From NCBI GenBank assembly GCA_009929695.1, contig RZZW01000002.1, positions 62,001-126,000 of the forward strand: DNA of 64,000 nt, given 5' to 3'. Source of the DNA: Clostridia bacterium. Lineage in GTDB: Bacteria; Bacillota; Clostridia; Oscillospirales; Ruminococcaceae. A model generated the notes under the pieces. That model was not told the origin of the DNA and searched no databases. It worked only from the letters and a program-made list of their open reading frames with translations. A program made the position numbers and the translations under genes. Shown here in pieces: positions 16,242 to 24,710 of the stretch (the stretch's first letter is position 1; the number at the start of each line of letters is the position of its first letter).

Positions 16242-16649
16242 TTATTCTGTGATTTCCTCCCAGCCTGCCGGGTAGTCAGCCGGGGACCACACATTATTGT
16301 CAATAAGGCAGCGGTACACTTTACCGTTAAACCTTACAACATCACCTGTCTTATAGGCGTTTGTGGCGTTGGGCTGTTCCCAGTCGGGGATAACGTCAGC
16401 GTCCGGGATAAGGACCTTTGCGTAGAGGCTTGCCGCTGTATCGGGCTTCCAGCTTTCCTGAGAGGTGTGAGCCTGAATAACGCTGTAAAGCGTATTATCG
16501 TAGCGCACCGTCTGTCCTACGGCGTAAGCCTGTTCCGGCTTCCAAAGCGGAAAGAGGTCAAGCCCGGTAAGAGCGTCCTCCGTATCGAGGTTTGCGGCGG
16601 CTTTTTCGATAAGCGGCCTCAGGATTCTTGCTTTTTCAGTGAGTGTCAT
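16242..16649 (-). CDS. Phage protein with two chitin-binding-like (CBM5/12) repeats
   Basis: A 135-residue protein. Two similar units, LWKPEQAYAVGQTVRYDNTL (~34-75) and a second with AYKTGDVVRFNGKVYRCL (~97-125), carry the W...Y..G..V.Y....Y pattern of carbohydrate-binding module 5/12 proteins. It is probably a tail-associated sugar-binding accessory. It follows the 133-residue gene directly and ends before a terminator. Confidence 0.75.
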   Translation of the reverse strand: MTLTEKARILRPLIEKAAANLDTEDALTGLDLFPLWKPEQAYAVGQTVRYDNTLYSVIQAHTSQESWKPDTAASLYAKVLIPDADVIPDWEQPNATNAYKTGDVVRFNGKVYRCLIDNNVWSPADYPAGWEEITE

Positions 16650-17051
16650 TTATTCCACCCCCAGAAGAATTTTTGCCGCCTGAAGTTCGTCCGCTAATTC
16701 AGTCACCTTTGCGGTCAGCTCAGCTCTGGTGAGTATCGTTCTTTCGTCAGTACCCTCCGGGATTTCCGGGTTTTCGTCCTCAGTATCTTCCTCCTGCGTC
16801 TGACTGTTTACGATTTCCTCATACTCAGTCATAACAGTAGGATAGGCGGTATAGCCGTTGTCGAGGTCAAGAGAGGGTTTACCGTCTAACTGATACACCG
16901 TTGAGCCGTCCAAAGATAAAATGCCCTGAGCGTGTACCTCAGGACATCTTACAAGAATGTTATTCTTTTCCTGCCTGCAAATGAATACAGGGCTTTCATG
17001 GGCTTCAGCGGTTACTACCGTGTCACCCTCCATAATTTTAACATAGAGCAT
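16650..17051 (-). CDS. Phage structural-region protein of unknown function
   Basis: A 133-residue acidic protein: beta-like N-terminus (~1-60), a Glu-rich linker (SQTQEEDTEDENPEIPEG) and a short C-terminal helix (RAELTAKVTELADELQAAKI). Its start overlaps the end of the DGR reverse transcriptase gene by 14 bp, so it is translated from the same transcript. The neighbourhood suggests a tail accessory. I do not recognise the family. Confidence 0.65.
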   Translation of the reverse strand: MLYVKIMEGDTVVTAEAHESPVFICRQEKNNILVRCPEVHAQGILSLDGSTVYQLDGKPSLDLDNGYTAYPTVMTEYEEIVNSQTQEEDTEDENPEIPEGTDERTILTRAELTAKVTELADELQAAKILLGVE

Positions 17052-18186
17052 AGTTACAGCCCTCCCATTCTTCGGTAATAAATAGTTTGGTGTAAAGGTC
17101 AGCCATATTCTGTATCGTGTGATAGGCGTTGAATTTCAAAGCGTAGGCTTTCCAGCTCTGCCATGTAGTATAAACATCAGTAAAGGCAATGCGTTTTTCT
17201 TTCCACATCTTGTGTAGCTTTTTCAGCTTGATACGCATACGGGTAACACTCCGCTTATAAATCTTGCGTACCACCTTGCCGGTTTCCGTAAGATAAAAGC
17301 GGATTTTGAGCCACGTAAAGCCGTGACTGAGTTTTACTATCTGCGTTTTCTTTGTGTTCAGTGTGATACCGAGCATAGAGCAGATTTCTTTGATATGGAT
17401 AAGGCAGTTTTGCAGGTACTCTTTTGACTGGTGAATAAGATACCCGTCATCCATGTACCTACCATAACCCTTTATCCTCAGCACCTCTTTAATGTAGTGA
17501 TCTAAACGGTTTGCAGAGGCAAGGGCTAACACCTGACTTATCTGACTACCCAGCCCCATACCTACATCACCGAAAGCGTCAACAAAGTGTTCTGTCAGTT
17601 TCAGTATCTTTTCATCTGAAAACTCTTTGTGCAGAATACCTTTAATTACTGCGTGAGAAACATTATCAAAGAATTTTGAAAAGTCAAACAGTAAAATATA
17701 GCCGTCCTGCCCGTACTTTCTGTAATGCTTATGGAGGTGCTGAGTAAGTCTGCGTACCGCAAAGTCATAGCCCTTGTATTTCATTGAAGCCCCGTTGTCA
17801 TAAACAAAGGTGCGGCAGAGCATAGGAACAAGAGCGTTATCACAAAGACAACGCTGTACCACACGCTCACCTATAACCGTGCTTCTTATATGACGGCGTT
17901 TCCCACGCTCGAAAATATCAAATTCATAAAAGCCGGGGCTTTTGAATTTTCCTTTTTGTAGCTGATCGTAGGTGTGCAGTAAATTAAGTGGTGCTTGAGT
18001 AATGTACCGCTGTACGCTGGATTTCCACGCCACACCTCTTCTGCAACACTTGTACGCCGAATATAAGTTTTGATAGCTGAAAACCGTGTCAAAGTCATCA
18101 TACTTTGAACAGCGTTCAGCCTTTTTCTTTTGCCGAGCTTCCACCCGGCGAATGTACCTTGCTGTTTTGCGTTCTTCGCTTGTCAT
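17038..18186 (-). CDS. Diversity-generating retroelement reverse transcriptase
   Basis: A 382-residue RT. The catalytic box is GRYMDDGYLIH (~244-254, YMDD), and motif 4 is GLGSQISQVLA, the (I/V/L)GxxxSQ form typical of DGR RTs instead of the QG of retroviral and group II intron RTs. Motif A is LLFDFSKFFDNVSH. It copies the template RNA at 18405-18529 with adenine errors and, with Avd, writes the cDNA into the variable repeats. It lies last in an avd-TR-RT transcript. The first ~60 residues are basic, and no endonuclease or maturase domain is visible. Confidence 0.95.
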   Translation of the reverse strand: MTSEERKTARYIRRVEARQKKKAERCSKYDDFDTVFSYQNLYSAYKCCRRGVAWKSSVQRYITQAPLNLLHTYDQLQKGKFKSPGFYEFDIFERGKRRHIRSTVIGERVVQRCLCDNALVPMLCRTFVYDNGASMKYKGYDFAVRRLTQHLHKHYRKYGQDGYILLFDFSKFFDNVSHAVIKGILHKEFSDEKILKLTEHFVDAFGDVGMGLGSQISQVLALASANRLDHYIKEVLRIKGYGRYMDDGYLIHQSKEYLQNCLIHIKEICSMLGITLNTKKTQIVKLSHGFTWLKIRFYLTETGKVVRKIYKRSVTRMRIKLKKLHKMWKEKRIAFTDVYTTWQSWKAYALKFNAYHTIQNMADLYTKLFITEEWEGCNYALC

Positions 18187-18404
18187 AGTAAATACCTTTC
18201 TTACCCCGTACCCCTACCGGCAGGTTACATATAGGGGCATAGTGTCAACGGGCATGAAATACGGGATAGCCTGCAACCCGTACCATGCAAGCAGCGTCCG
18301 CCCGGACACATCAGGGTATATATTTACCTTTCGGACGGTTAAGTTCTCCTTCTCTCCACCTAAGTCTGATTTCGCCTTGCGGTTACTTTGTCTGCCCAGA
18401 GAGG

Positions 18405-18529
18405 AGCCGAACGCCACGCCATTAGCGTTGTTGGCGTTGTTGTTGTTGTTGGCGTTACCGTTGTTGTTGACATTACAGAAATTGGACGAGGACTGAGAGT
18501 AGGGGGAACGAAGCCACCAGTTGACAGCT
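18405..18529 (-). repeat. DGR template repeat (TR)
   Basis: A 125-bp non-coding repeat between avd and the RT. Read on the minus strand in the frame of the targets it would encode WWLRSPYSQSSS, then a block with 14 AAC/AAT codons, then NGVAFG. Against VR1 (19175-19299) and VR2 (55697-55811), the aligned 53-base variable block shows 16 and 11 substitutions, all at template adenines. The 3' end differs from both VRs by one base (GGCTCC against GGCTTC), as expected for IMH* against IMH. The surrounding 18187-18576 holds no gene. Confidence 0.97.
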
Positions 18530-18576
18530 CAACCCTCAACAACGAAACAATGAATATAGAGCTTAACCTTTATAGA

Positions 18577-18981
18577 TTACGGTAAGTCTTTATACCGTTC
18601 TCTATCACTTTTCATTACCGCCTTTACAAGACGGATTTCGGTATCAATAATATCCACCCAAAACCTCAGCGTGTCCATTTCGATACCGAAAAGTTCCTGA
18701 GCCACTTCAAGCTGAGAGATCATGCTTTGTAGCTCAGCGTTGGCACGGATAAAGCAGTCACGCCTTAGCTGTACCTCATGCTGATTCAGAGGGTAGATAC
18801 TGTTACCACGCTTCACGTCCTCATAAATACGGGTTGCCGCATTTGCGATAGGCTGAGATACATAAAATGTGTAACGCTTAGGAAAGCCCACACATTTTTG
18901 TATGCTGTATATTTCCAGCTTACGGGCATTTGCTATAAACTCCATATCTGAGGTAGTGCGTTTACTCTTGATTACAGACAA
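18577..18981 (-). CDS. avd: DGR accessory variability determinant (Avd-like four-helix protein)
   Basis: A 134-residue all-helical protein of the four-helix-bundle type (LEIYSIQKCVGFPKRYTFYV, then long helices to the C-terminus), the right size and place for Avd, which binds the RT and template RNA. TTG start at 18981 with AGAGAGGTG nine bases upstream. It lies between the target gene and the TR and is driven by its own promoter (19018-19047). The assignment rests on context plus fold character. Confidence 0.88.
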   Translation of the reverse strand: MSVIKSKRTTSDMEFIANARKLEIYSIQKCVGFPKRYTFYVSQPIANAATRIYEDVKRGNSIYPLNQHEVQLRRDCFIRANAELQSMISQLEVAQELFGIEMDTLRFWVDIIDTEIRLVKAVMKSDRERYKDLP

Positions 18982-19017
18982 ATTACATCACCTCTCTATT
19001 GTGTAGCATATCATGTT

Positions 19018-19047
19018 ATTATACCACAGCACCCCCCCCATTGTAAA
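19018..19047 (-). promoter_or_regulatory. DGR (avd-TR-RT) promoter with a G8 run in the spacer
   Basis: Minus strand: -35 TTTACA (19047-19042), an 18-bp spacer containing eight consecutive G (19039-19032), and an extended -10 TGGTATAAT (TATAAT at 19023-19018). The start of avd is ~35 bases downstream. One base lost from the run would give the optimal 17-bp spacer. The arrangement matches promoters controlled by slipped-strand changes. Confidence 0.8.
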
Positions 19048-19075
19048 TGGGTAAGGGGTAAAATTTCAAAAAATT

Positions 19076-19099
19076 TTTACGCCGCTTGCGCGGCGTAAA
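19076..19099 (-). terminator. Terminator of the tail-fibre/DGR target gene
   Basis: A perfect 10-bp stem (19099-19090 with 19085-19076) around a GCAA loop, followed by AATTTTTTG on the minus strand. It ends target-gene transcription before the separate DGR promoter. Confidence 0.82.
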
Positions 19100-19121
19100 G
19101 GCGATTCGGCGTGTGCCGTAA

Positions 19122-19151
19122 GTATCTGGCCCCACAAAGGGGGCCAGATAC
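19122..19151 (-). other. Hairpin downstream of VR1
   Basis: A 12-bp perfect inverted repeat (19122-19133 with 19140-19151) with a six-base loop CTTTGT on the coding strand, 23 bases past the end of VR1. A similar hairpin with loop CTTCGT follows VR2 (55648-55665), and none follows the TR. In known phage DGRs a hairpin or cruciform next to VR aids target recognition. Confidence 0.85.
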
Positions 19152-19163
19152 CCAGAATACGGA

Positions 19164-22100
19164 TTATATACAGAAGCCGAACGCCACGCCATTAGCGTTG
19201 GTGGCGGAGTTGGCGCTGGAGGCGATACCGCTGAAGTTGACAAAACAGAAAGCGGACGAGGACTGAGAGTAGGGGGAACGAAGCCACCAGTGGACAGCTG
19301 AGCCTTCACCGTTGTAGGTTTTCTTAATACGGGAAGCGTCATTGGTGAATACAGCAAAAGTGATCTGTTCTGCGTCTGCGTCAACCTCATTTTTGTACGG
19401 TACTTCAGACACACTCTGTCCGACCTCTGCACGGGAGAACAGGAACAGTCTATCACTGGAAGTCTTGATTGTAGCAGAGGTGTTACCGATAGAGGTAAGA
19501 ACATCAACCGCCTTAATCATAGACTGCCACTGAATAGGCAGAGCCTTAAAGATTGTGTTGTTGAGCCACGTTCTCATACCGCAAGTGTCCCAGCCGCCCA
19601 CGTTGGTGCTTGTGCTGTTCATTGTGTGGTTTGCGTTCATAACTCCTTTCATACCGAAAACGCAAGAGGCAAAGTCTGTGCTGCCGGTCAGCTTGAAGTG
19701 GTTAAAGCCGTAAAGCTGAAGCACAATTTCATTGTCAACAAACACATTCGTTTCAGGTACGATTTTGATTTTGTCACCCACAGTAAAATAGTTCTTTGCA
19801 AGCCCGGAGGTGATAATACCGTAAAACTCAGCAAGTGTATAGCCGCTGTCATCATCAGGATCATCACTGTAAATGTAGTCATAGTTAGTAACTACATTGT
19901 CCGGGAGCGTAGGAGCAATATACCGAGCGTGAATATCCGTATCTGCTGTAATGTTGCTTGCCGAAGCGTCCCAGCCAGCCCAGATACCGCCGACACCTGC
20001 AAGCGGCTCACCACGGTAAGAGGTGCTGCCGTTTGCAATAACGCTGTCAGTCTGTAACACAACCGTTCCGTCAAGGAAACGGACGGTGTAATATCTGTCA
20101 GCCTCCGAATACTGAGCCGTAACAACCGTGTTCTGTAAGATATGGTTGAAACTAATATCCCAGCCGATATAGGAGTAGGTTTTAGTGACAGAAGCAGGCT
20201 TCGTAGGTGTGGAAATAAGCCCTGCGGTAACGGGGTTGACCGCACCGTTATTCTGTTTTACAACCTGCGTGTTAAGTACCGTGCCGTCATAGTTTTTGAA
20301 CGTTACCGTATAGGACGGTGCGATTTCGTCATAGGTAACGGTAAGAAGAGGAAATGCCGCCTGAATTGCCGAAAGTTCAGCAGCAGACAGGCTTTCCACA
20401 TGACAGCTACCCGTAATAACCGGCGTGTCGATTTCTGCACCGAGAGCGTCATAGCCGTGCCACTTCGCAGCGATACCGGCAAGCATAGTAGCGTCCTCAA
20501 CCTCCCAGCTAACACCCGTCATTCTGATATGCCGTGTAGCATTGCCACCGTATGTAACAGCCTGTTCAAGCAATACCGCCATAGCGTCATTAACGGTGTC
20601 ATTACAGTTCTCAATAATAACAGTAGTAAGCAAATTACCGCTTGTCATACTAAACTCTGTTACCGAGTTCAGATTTTTTGCGATAATACCGCTACAAGCG
20701 TTCAGGTTGATAGCCGTAAGCGGAGCATAGGACGGAAGCGTAATGATACCGGCGTTTGTTCCTCTGGTATCAACCGTTTCAAGTTCAACGTTTGCAGATA
20801 AATTCAAAGGCTTTGCGAAATTCGTAAGGTTACGGATTGACAAGTCTTTCAGCACAACAGACGGAATACTCACGCTTTCAGAAGCAGGCCACGCCGTACT
20901 TTCAACGTCAGCACTACCAAGCGTTACGTCCTGTAATTTGGACGCACCGGACGCACTAAATTTTGTGAGGCTTATTTCGTTGATAGGTGTAACACTCTGA
21001 ATAAGGCTCTCAGGGGTAACATAGATTGTCGCATTAGAGTTGACAGCAGTATCAGTGAACACCGCCGTACCGCCTGTTTCGATTTTCTTTGATACCACTG
21101 TTCCGTTGTCAACAATAACTGTTACATAGGTCTTTGCGTAAACCTGTATGGTAAGGTCCTCTGTTGATCCTGACGGTTGATTTGCACGGAAATAAAGTGA
21201 TTCGGTAGTCGAGTAATACCCATATTTACCGTCCATGTACTTAGCCTGATAGGTCAAAAACTGTTTACGCTGATAGGTTTTAGAGCCTTGCAGTCTTGCA
21301 AGGTAGCTATCATCATAACTCTTGACCTCAGTACCCACAGTAACGCCCGTTGTCTTGTACGGGAGGATATACTTGTTATAAGCGTCCTCTGCCATAGCCG
21401 CACGGGGCCTGATATTCTGGTAATTGTCCCATTTGCTTATGATACTCTGAGCCGACCAAGCGCCTCTACCTCTCAGAAGGATATACATTGCCGCCAGTTC
21501 TGAGGAATAGGCTTCCTGAATATTAACCCAGATAGTATTTGTGTCCGCATTAAAGAGAGAACGGCTACCGGCAGTATCACCGAAGTCAGCGCCGTAGTCT
21601 GCAAGCGGAACACCGTCATTGTCACAGCCGAGAATAGTATCATCATCATAGTTTTTGCAGATATTCCAGAGGTACTTACCGGCTGTTTCATCATACTCAT
21701 AAGAGTAGAATGTGTTTTTAGAAACGTTATCAAAGGCGGCGTAAAATTCAAGCCATAGGAAATGATACAGCAGAGAATCAATAGCGAAGTAGTCACCCAC
21801 TTCCTCTTTGAATTTCTCACTGTCACCGATAGTGGAAACAAGCCACTCAACGGCAGCGTCCCACGCTTCTACCACTTCGTCAAGGTCTGCGGCTTTCGGC
21901 TCTGCTCTCCACTCATAGTCGGTGGAAACGGTTGTACCGTTCACAGTCTGCCATTCACCGTCCTCAGCGTTATAGGTAGATGTAGCTTTGAATTGCTGAG
22001 CTGCGGTATCATTACCCGATACCTCAATACAACCCTTAGCGTAATGCTGACCTGAGCCGTCCTGACCGAACACAGCAAGGTTTTTCTTAGAGTTGCAAAT

Positions 22101-24686
22101 ATCGCCCATAGCGTACAGAACATTGTCACCGGGCTGTAACTGCTGTGAGCCGATCCAGATTGTATTTGCACTGGTGTTCTTAAAGAACACGGCACACGGC
22201 TTGCCCTCAACAGTATCACGCACACCTGCGGTTGCTCTTGCCGGAACAAGATACGGCTGATACTGATTATACATATCAGCGGCACAGATGTTGTTTGCAC
22301 ATTCGGACGAAGCCACATTGACTTTGATATTAACATAGTTTACCGGGATAGCATTCTGAGAAATTGCGTACTCTTTGCCGGAGTTCTTAAAGTTTATATC
22401 CAAGTTGTAAGCCGAGCGTCCGTAAGCGGAGGAAGAAGTACCCTGCACCTGAAACGTTGTGCCGGTATCAAGCTCTAAGAGGTTTGCACCGTCACGGATT
22501 GTAACAACAGCGTCAACGGGATCTTTTTTGCCCGTAGTCATTCTGTCTGCTTCAATCTGAACAATGGTAAGGTCAGGACACGCCTCATGGAGCGTATCAG
22601 GTGTGATAACGCCGTTATCGTTATAAACGTCATTATCTCTGCACCTCTCAATTTTCTCTGCGGTGGTAGCGCCGAGGGAAATATAGTTCTGTATCATTTC
22701 ACGGTAAGAGAGTGCCGTATTATAAATGCGGATTGCATAAATCCATACGTCACAGTTATCCGAGCCGATAACAAGAGCATTTTCCGTCTGTACCAGCGTA
22801 CCGGCAGCGTAGGTGTTTACCTGTGCAGGAACACCGTCAAGCCACACAGTCATAACACGCTGATCGTTTATAGCCTCAACATTTATTGACAGGTCAATTC
22901 TGCTTTCCTCACAGTAGCGGAAAAGCTGACCTGTGGTATTGTTAAGTCTAAGCTCACCCTCATTTGACCTGAGGATAATACCTTTGGATTCACCGTTATT
23001 AAGTTCCTCCATAGCAACAGCGTTGTAGTTATCGCTGTTTTTGATTTTGAAGGAAATATCAACGGTTTTACCGTTTCCGTCTGCGTCACTGAAAAGTGCA
23101 TACGGTAGGGTTGCTCTGTGTCCCTTTTTAACAACAAAGGCGGCTGCGCCGTCTGTGTCGCTCTGGAAGCCACCGTTTACCCAGTCAAAGCCGTTGCTGA
23201 AGGTGAGGTCTGCAAAGTCCGTTCTGTCACTGTCAGAGTTTGCGTGTCCTACGGGATCGAGTGTGTAACGGAGGTTATCACCCGTTATCATACCGATATT
23301 GTACTGACTTTGAGTAATGTTCAAGGTCAAGGTATCGCTGACTTCGCCACATTCCAGAGTAACGGTCTTTTCACCGTGCGTCTGCGGAATGTAGTTTAAG
23401 GTCTGCATAGTTCTGTTTGCGGACAAAGTACGGGCGGTTTCACTACCTACCTGAATGGTGCAGGTGGCAATTTCGTTGTCGGGATCGTACACAAAATACT
23501 TGATAGCGGCAACGTCATACTGCGGTACGTCAATTTCTTCATCTTCAAAAGCAACAATGGGCTGTGTAGCACCGTACCCCCAAATTGCTCTGTAGCTGAT
23601 AGGCGTTGCGGTATCATCTTCGTCCGTGCCGGACACCATTTCTGCCGTAATTGTATTTACGCCCGGTGAGAACAGCGATTTATCCAGTTCAAAGGTTACA
23701 GCTCTGCTGCCTACAACCGTTCTGGAAATACTTTCATCACCGATAGTAAGGGTGACAGTGTTTTCCGTCTTTGCCTGTGCAGATACGTTGACAACAACAT
23801 AGGCGTTGACATTTGCGGTATAAAGCGTAATAGGCTGTATCGCCGTACCCCATGACAGGGAGAACGCCGAAGAAGTAACGCTCCACTGTCTATTGAGCAT
23901 AGCGCCGCTTTCGGTTACAATAGAGGCTTTAACAATGCTTGTATCAGAGGCTTTCAGATAGCTTCCGGCATTAAAGCTGAAAGTAGAGCCACTTGCTTTG
24001 TCACTGGTAATACCTCTTGCGATACCGTCAACATACCATGTAACGGTAATGTTGGTATCGTCTGTTGCGGTAGCAATGAAGCTGAAAACTGCGTCCGCAC
24101 CGTTGCGGACAGAGGTAGGTTTCACAACACTTGTGAGGCTGACACCTACGGAAGTGCCGCCACCACCGCCACCGCCTGAGAATGGGCCGAGAGGTCCGGC
24201 TACAACATCATCACCTGCTTTCAGGTAAAGATAGCCCTCCGTTACCTCTGCACCGTCAACCTTGCCTTCAATGGTGGTTTTCAAGTCCTCAAAATCGGTA
24301 GCAAATTCATCAATAGCCTCCACAGCCTCAGTAGCCTCAGCAAGCGAGTTAGCCGCTGCAAGAGCAGACGAAGCCGCCGAGCTTGCGGAGGCAGCGGCGT
24401 TTCCTGCATTTGCCGCCGCCGTATTTGCGGCAGCTAAGGCACTTTGAGAATTACTGTTAGCCGTGTTAGCCGTTGCTACTGCGGTTTCAGCGTCACTTGC
24501 GGCTGATTCTGCCGCTTCCTGTGCCGCCTCAGCCGCCGCCGCTGCACGGTCAGCGTCACCCTGTACTGCCTCTTTGATTGTCTTAACCTTAATATTGTAG
24601 GTTTCGTCATCAGAGGAAATAAGTAACAGGTCATTGTCCTGTGCTTCTTCGGCAGTAGCAAAATCAGTTATTCGTTTATCTGCCAT
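19164..24686 (-). CDS. Large tail-fibre protein, DGR target 1 with C-terminal C-type-lectin-like variable domain
   Basis: An 1840-residue protein. Order: short N-terminal head; Ala-rich coiled coil (~40-135); Gly run (~173); beta-rich Ig-like units; a LamG/concanavalin-like module (~490-680); a region resembling CotH-type folds (around DSLLYHFLWLEFYAAFDNVS); a leucine-rich-repeat-like part; InlB/Flg_new-type repeats (YTVTFKNYDGTVLN); and a DUF6273-like C-type-lectin fold (~1650-1840) ending in the variable segment 1800-1840. It is probably the tip or receptor-binding protein, whose surface is altered by the DGR. Cell-surface and sugar-binding modules fit that role. Confidence 0.9.
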   Translation of the reverse strand: MADKRITDFATAEEAQDNDLLLISSDDETYNIKVKTIKEAVQGDADRAAAAAEAAQEAAESAASDAETAVATANTANSNSQSALAAANTAAANAGNAAASASSAASSALAAANSLAEATEAVEAIDEFATDFEDLKTTIEGKVDGAEVTEGYLYLKAGDDVVAGPLGPFSGGGGGGGTSVGVSLTSVVKPTSVRNGADAVFSFIATATDDTNITVTWYVDGIARGITSDKASGSTFSFNAGSYLKASDTSIVKASIVTESGAMLNRQWSVTSSAFSLSWGTAIQPITLYTANVNAYVVVNVSAQAKTENTVTLTIGDESISRTVVGSRAVTFELDKSLFSPGVNTITAEMVSGTDEDDTATPISYRAIWGYGATQPIVAFEDEEIDVPQYDVAAIKYFVYDPDNEIATCTIQVGSETARTLSANRTMQTLNYIPQTHGEKTVTLECGEVSDTLTLNITQSQYNIGMITGDNLRYTLDPVGHANSDSDRTDFADLTFSNGFDWVNGGFQSDTDGAAAFVVKKGHRATLPYALFSDADGNGKTVDISFKIKNSDNYNAVAMEELNNGESKGIILRSNEGELRLNNTTGQLFRYCEESRIDLSINVEAINDQRVMTVWLDGVPAQVNTYAAGTLVQTENALVIGSDNCDVWIYAIRIYNTALSYREMIQNYISLGATTAEKIERCRDNDVYNDNGVITPDTLHEACPDLTIVQIEADRMTTGKKDPVDAVVTIRDGANLLELDTGTTFQVQGTSSSAYGRSAYNLDINFKNSGKEYAISQNAIPVNYVNIKVNVASSECANNICAADMYNQYQPYLVPARATAGVRDTVEGKPCAVFFKNTSANTIWIGSQQLQPGDNVLYAMGDICNSKKNLAVFGQDGSGQHYAKGCIEVSGNDTAAQQFKATSTYNAEDGEWQTVNGTTVSTDYEWRAEPKAADLDEVVEAWDAAVEWLVSTIGDSEKFKEEVGDYFAIDSLLYHFLWLEFYAAFDNVSKNTFYSYEYDETAGKYLWNICKNYDDDTILGCDNDGVPLADYGADFGDTAGSRSLFNADTNTIWVNIQEAYSSELAAMYILLRGRGAWSAQSIISKWDNYQNIRPRAAMAEDAYNKYILPYKTTGVTVGTEVKSYDDSYLARLQGSKTYQRKQFLTYQAKYMDGKYGYYSTTESLYFRANQPSGSTEDLTIQVYAKTYVTVIVDNGTVVSKKIETGGTAVFTDTAVNSNATIYVTPESLIQSVTPINEISLTKFSASGASKLQDVTLGSADVESTAWPASESVSIPSVVLKDLSIRNLTNFAKPLNLSANVELETVDTRGTNAGIITLPSYAPLTAINLNACSGIIAKNLNSVTEFSMTSGNLLTTVIIENCNDTVNDAMAVLLEQAVTYGGNATRHIRMTGVSWEVEDATMLAGIAAKWHGYDALGAEIDTPVITGSCHVESLSAAELSAIQAAFPLLTVTYDEIAPSYTVTFKNYDGTVLNTQVVKQNNGAVNPVTAGLISTPTKPASVTKTYSYIGWDISFNHILQNTVVTAQYSEADRYYTVRFLDGTVVLQTDSVIANGSTSYRGEPLAGVGGIWAGWDASASNITADTDIHARYIAPTLPDNVVTNYDYIYSDDPDDDSGYTLAEFYGIITSGLAKNYFTVGDKIKIVPETNVFVDNEIVLQLYGFNHFKLTGSTDFASCVFGMKGVMNANHTMNSTSTNVGGWDTCGMRTWLNNTIFKALPIQWQSMIKAVDVLTSIGNTSATIKTSSDRLFLFSRAEVGQSVSEVPYKNEVDADAEQITFAVFTNDASRIKKTYNGEGSAVHWWLRSPYSQSSSAFCFVNFSGIASSANSATNANGVAFGFCI
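19175..19299 (-). repeat. DGR variable repeat 1 (VR1)
   Basis: The last ~125 bp of the tail-fibre gene. It matches the TR except at template-adenine positions in the 53-base variable block (16 substitutions), plus one more at 19292. The template Asn codons have become Ala, Phe, Ser, Ile, Thr and others, while the scaffold residues WWLRSPYSQSSS and NGVAFG are kept. Confidence 0.97.
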
Positions 24687-24710
24687 AATAACCCTCCTTT
24701 TAGGTTTTTA

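Noticed and set aside
18214..18417. Minus-strand frame over the region between TR and RT
   Set aside because: It covers the non-coding template RNA 3' region, has no ribosome site and no protein character.
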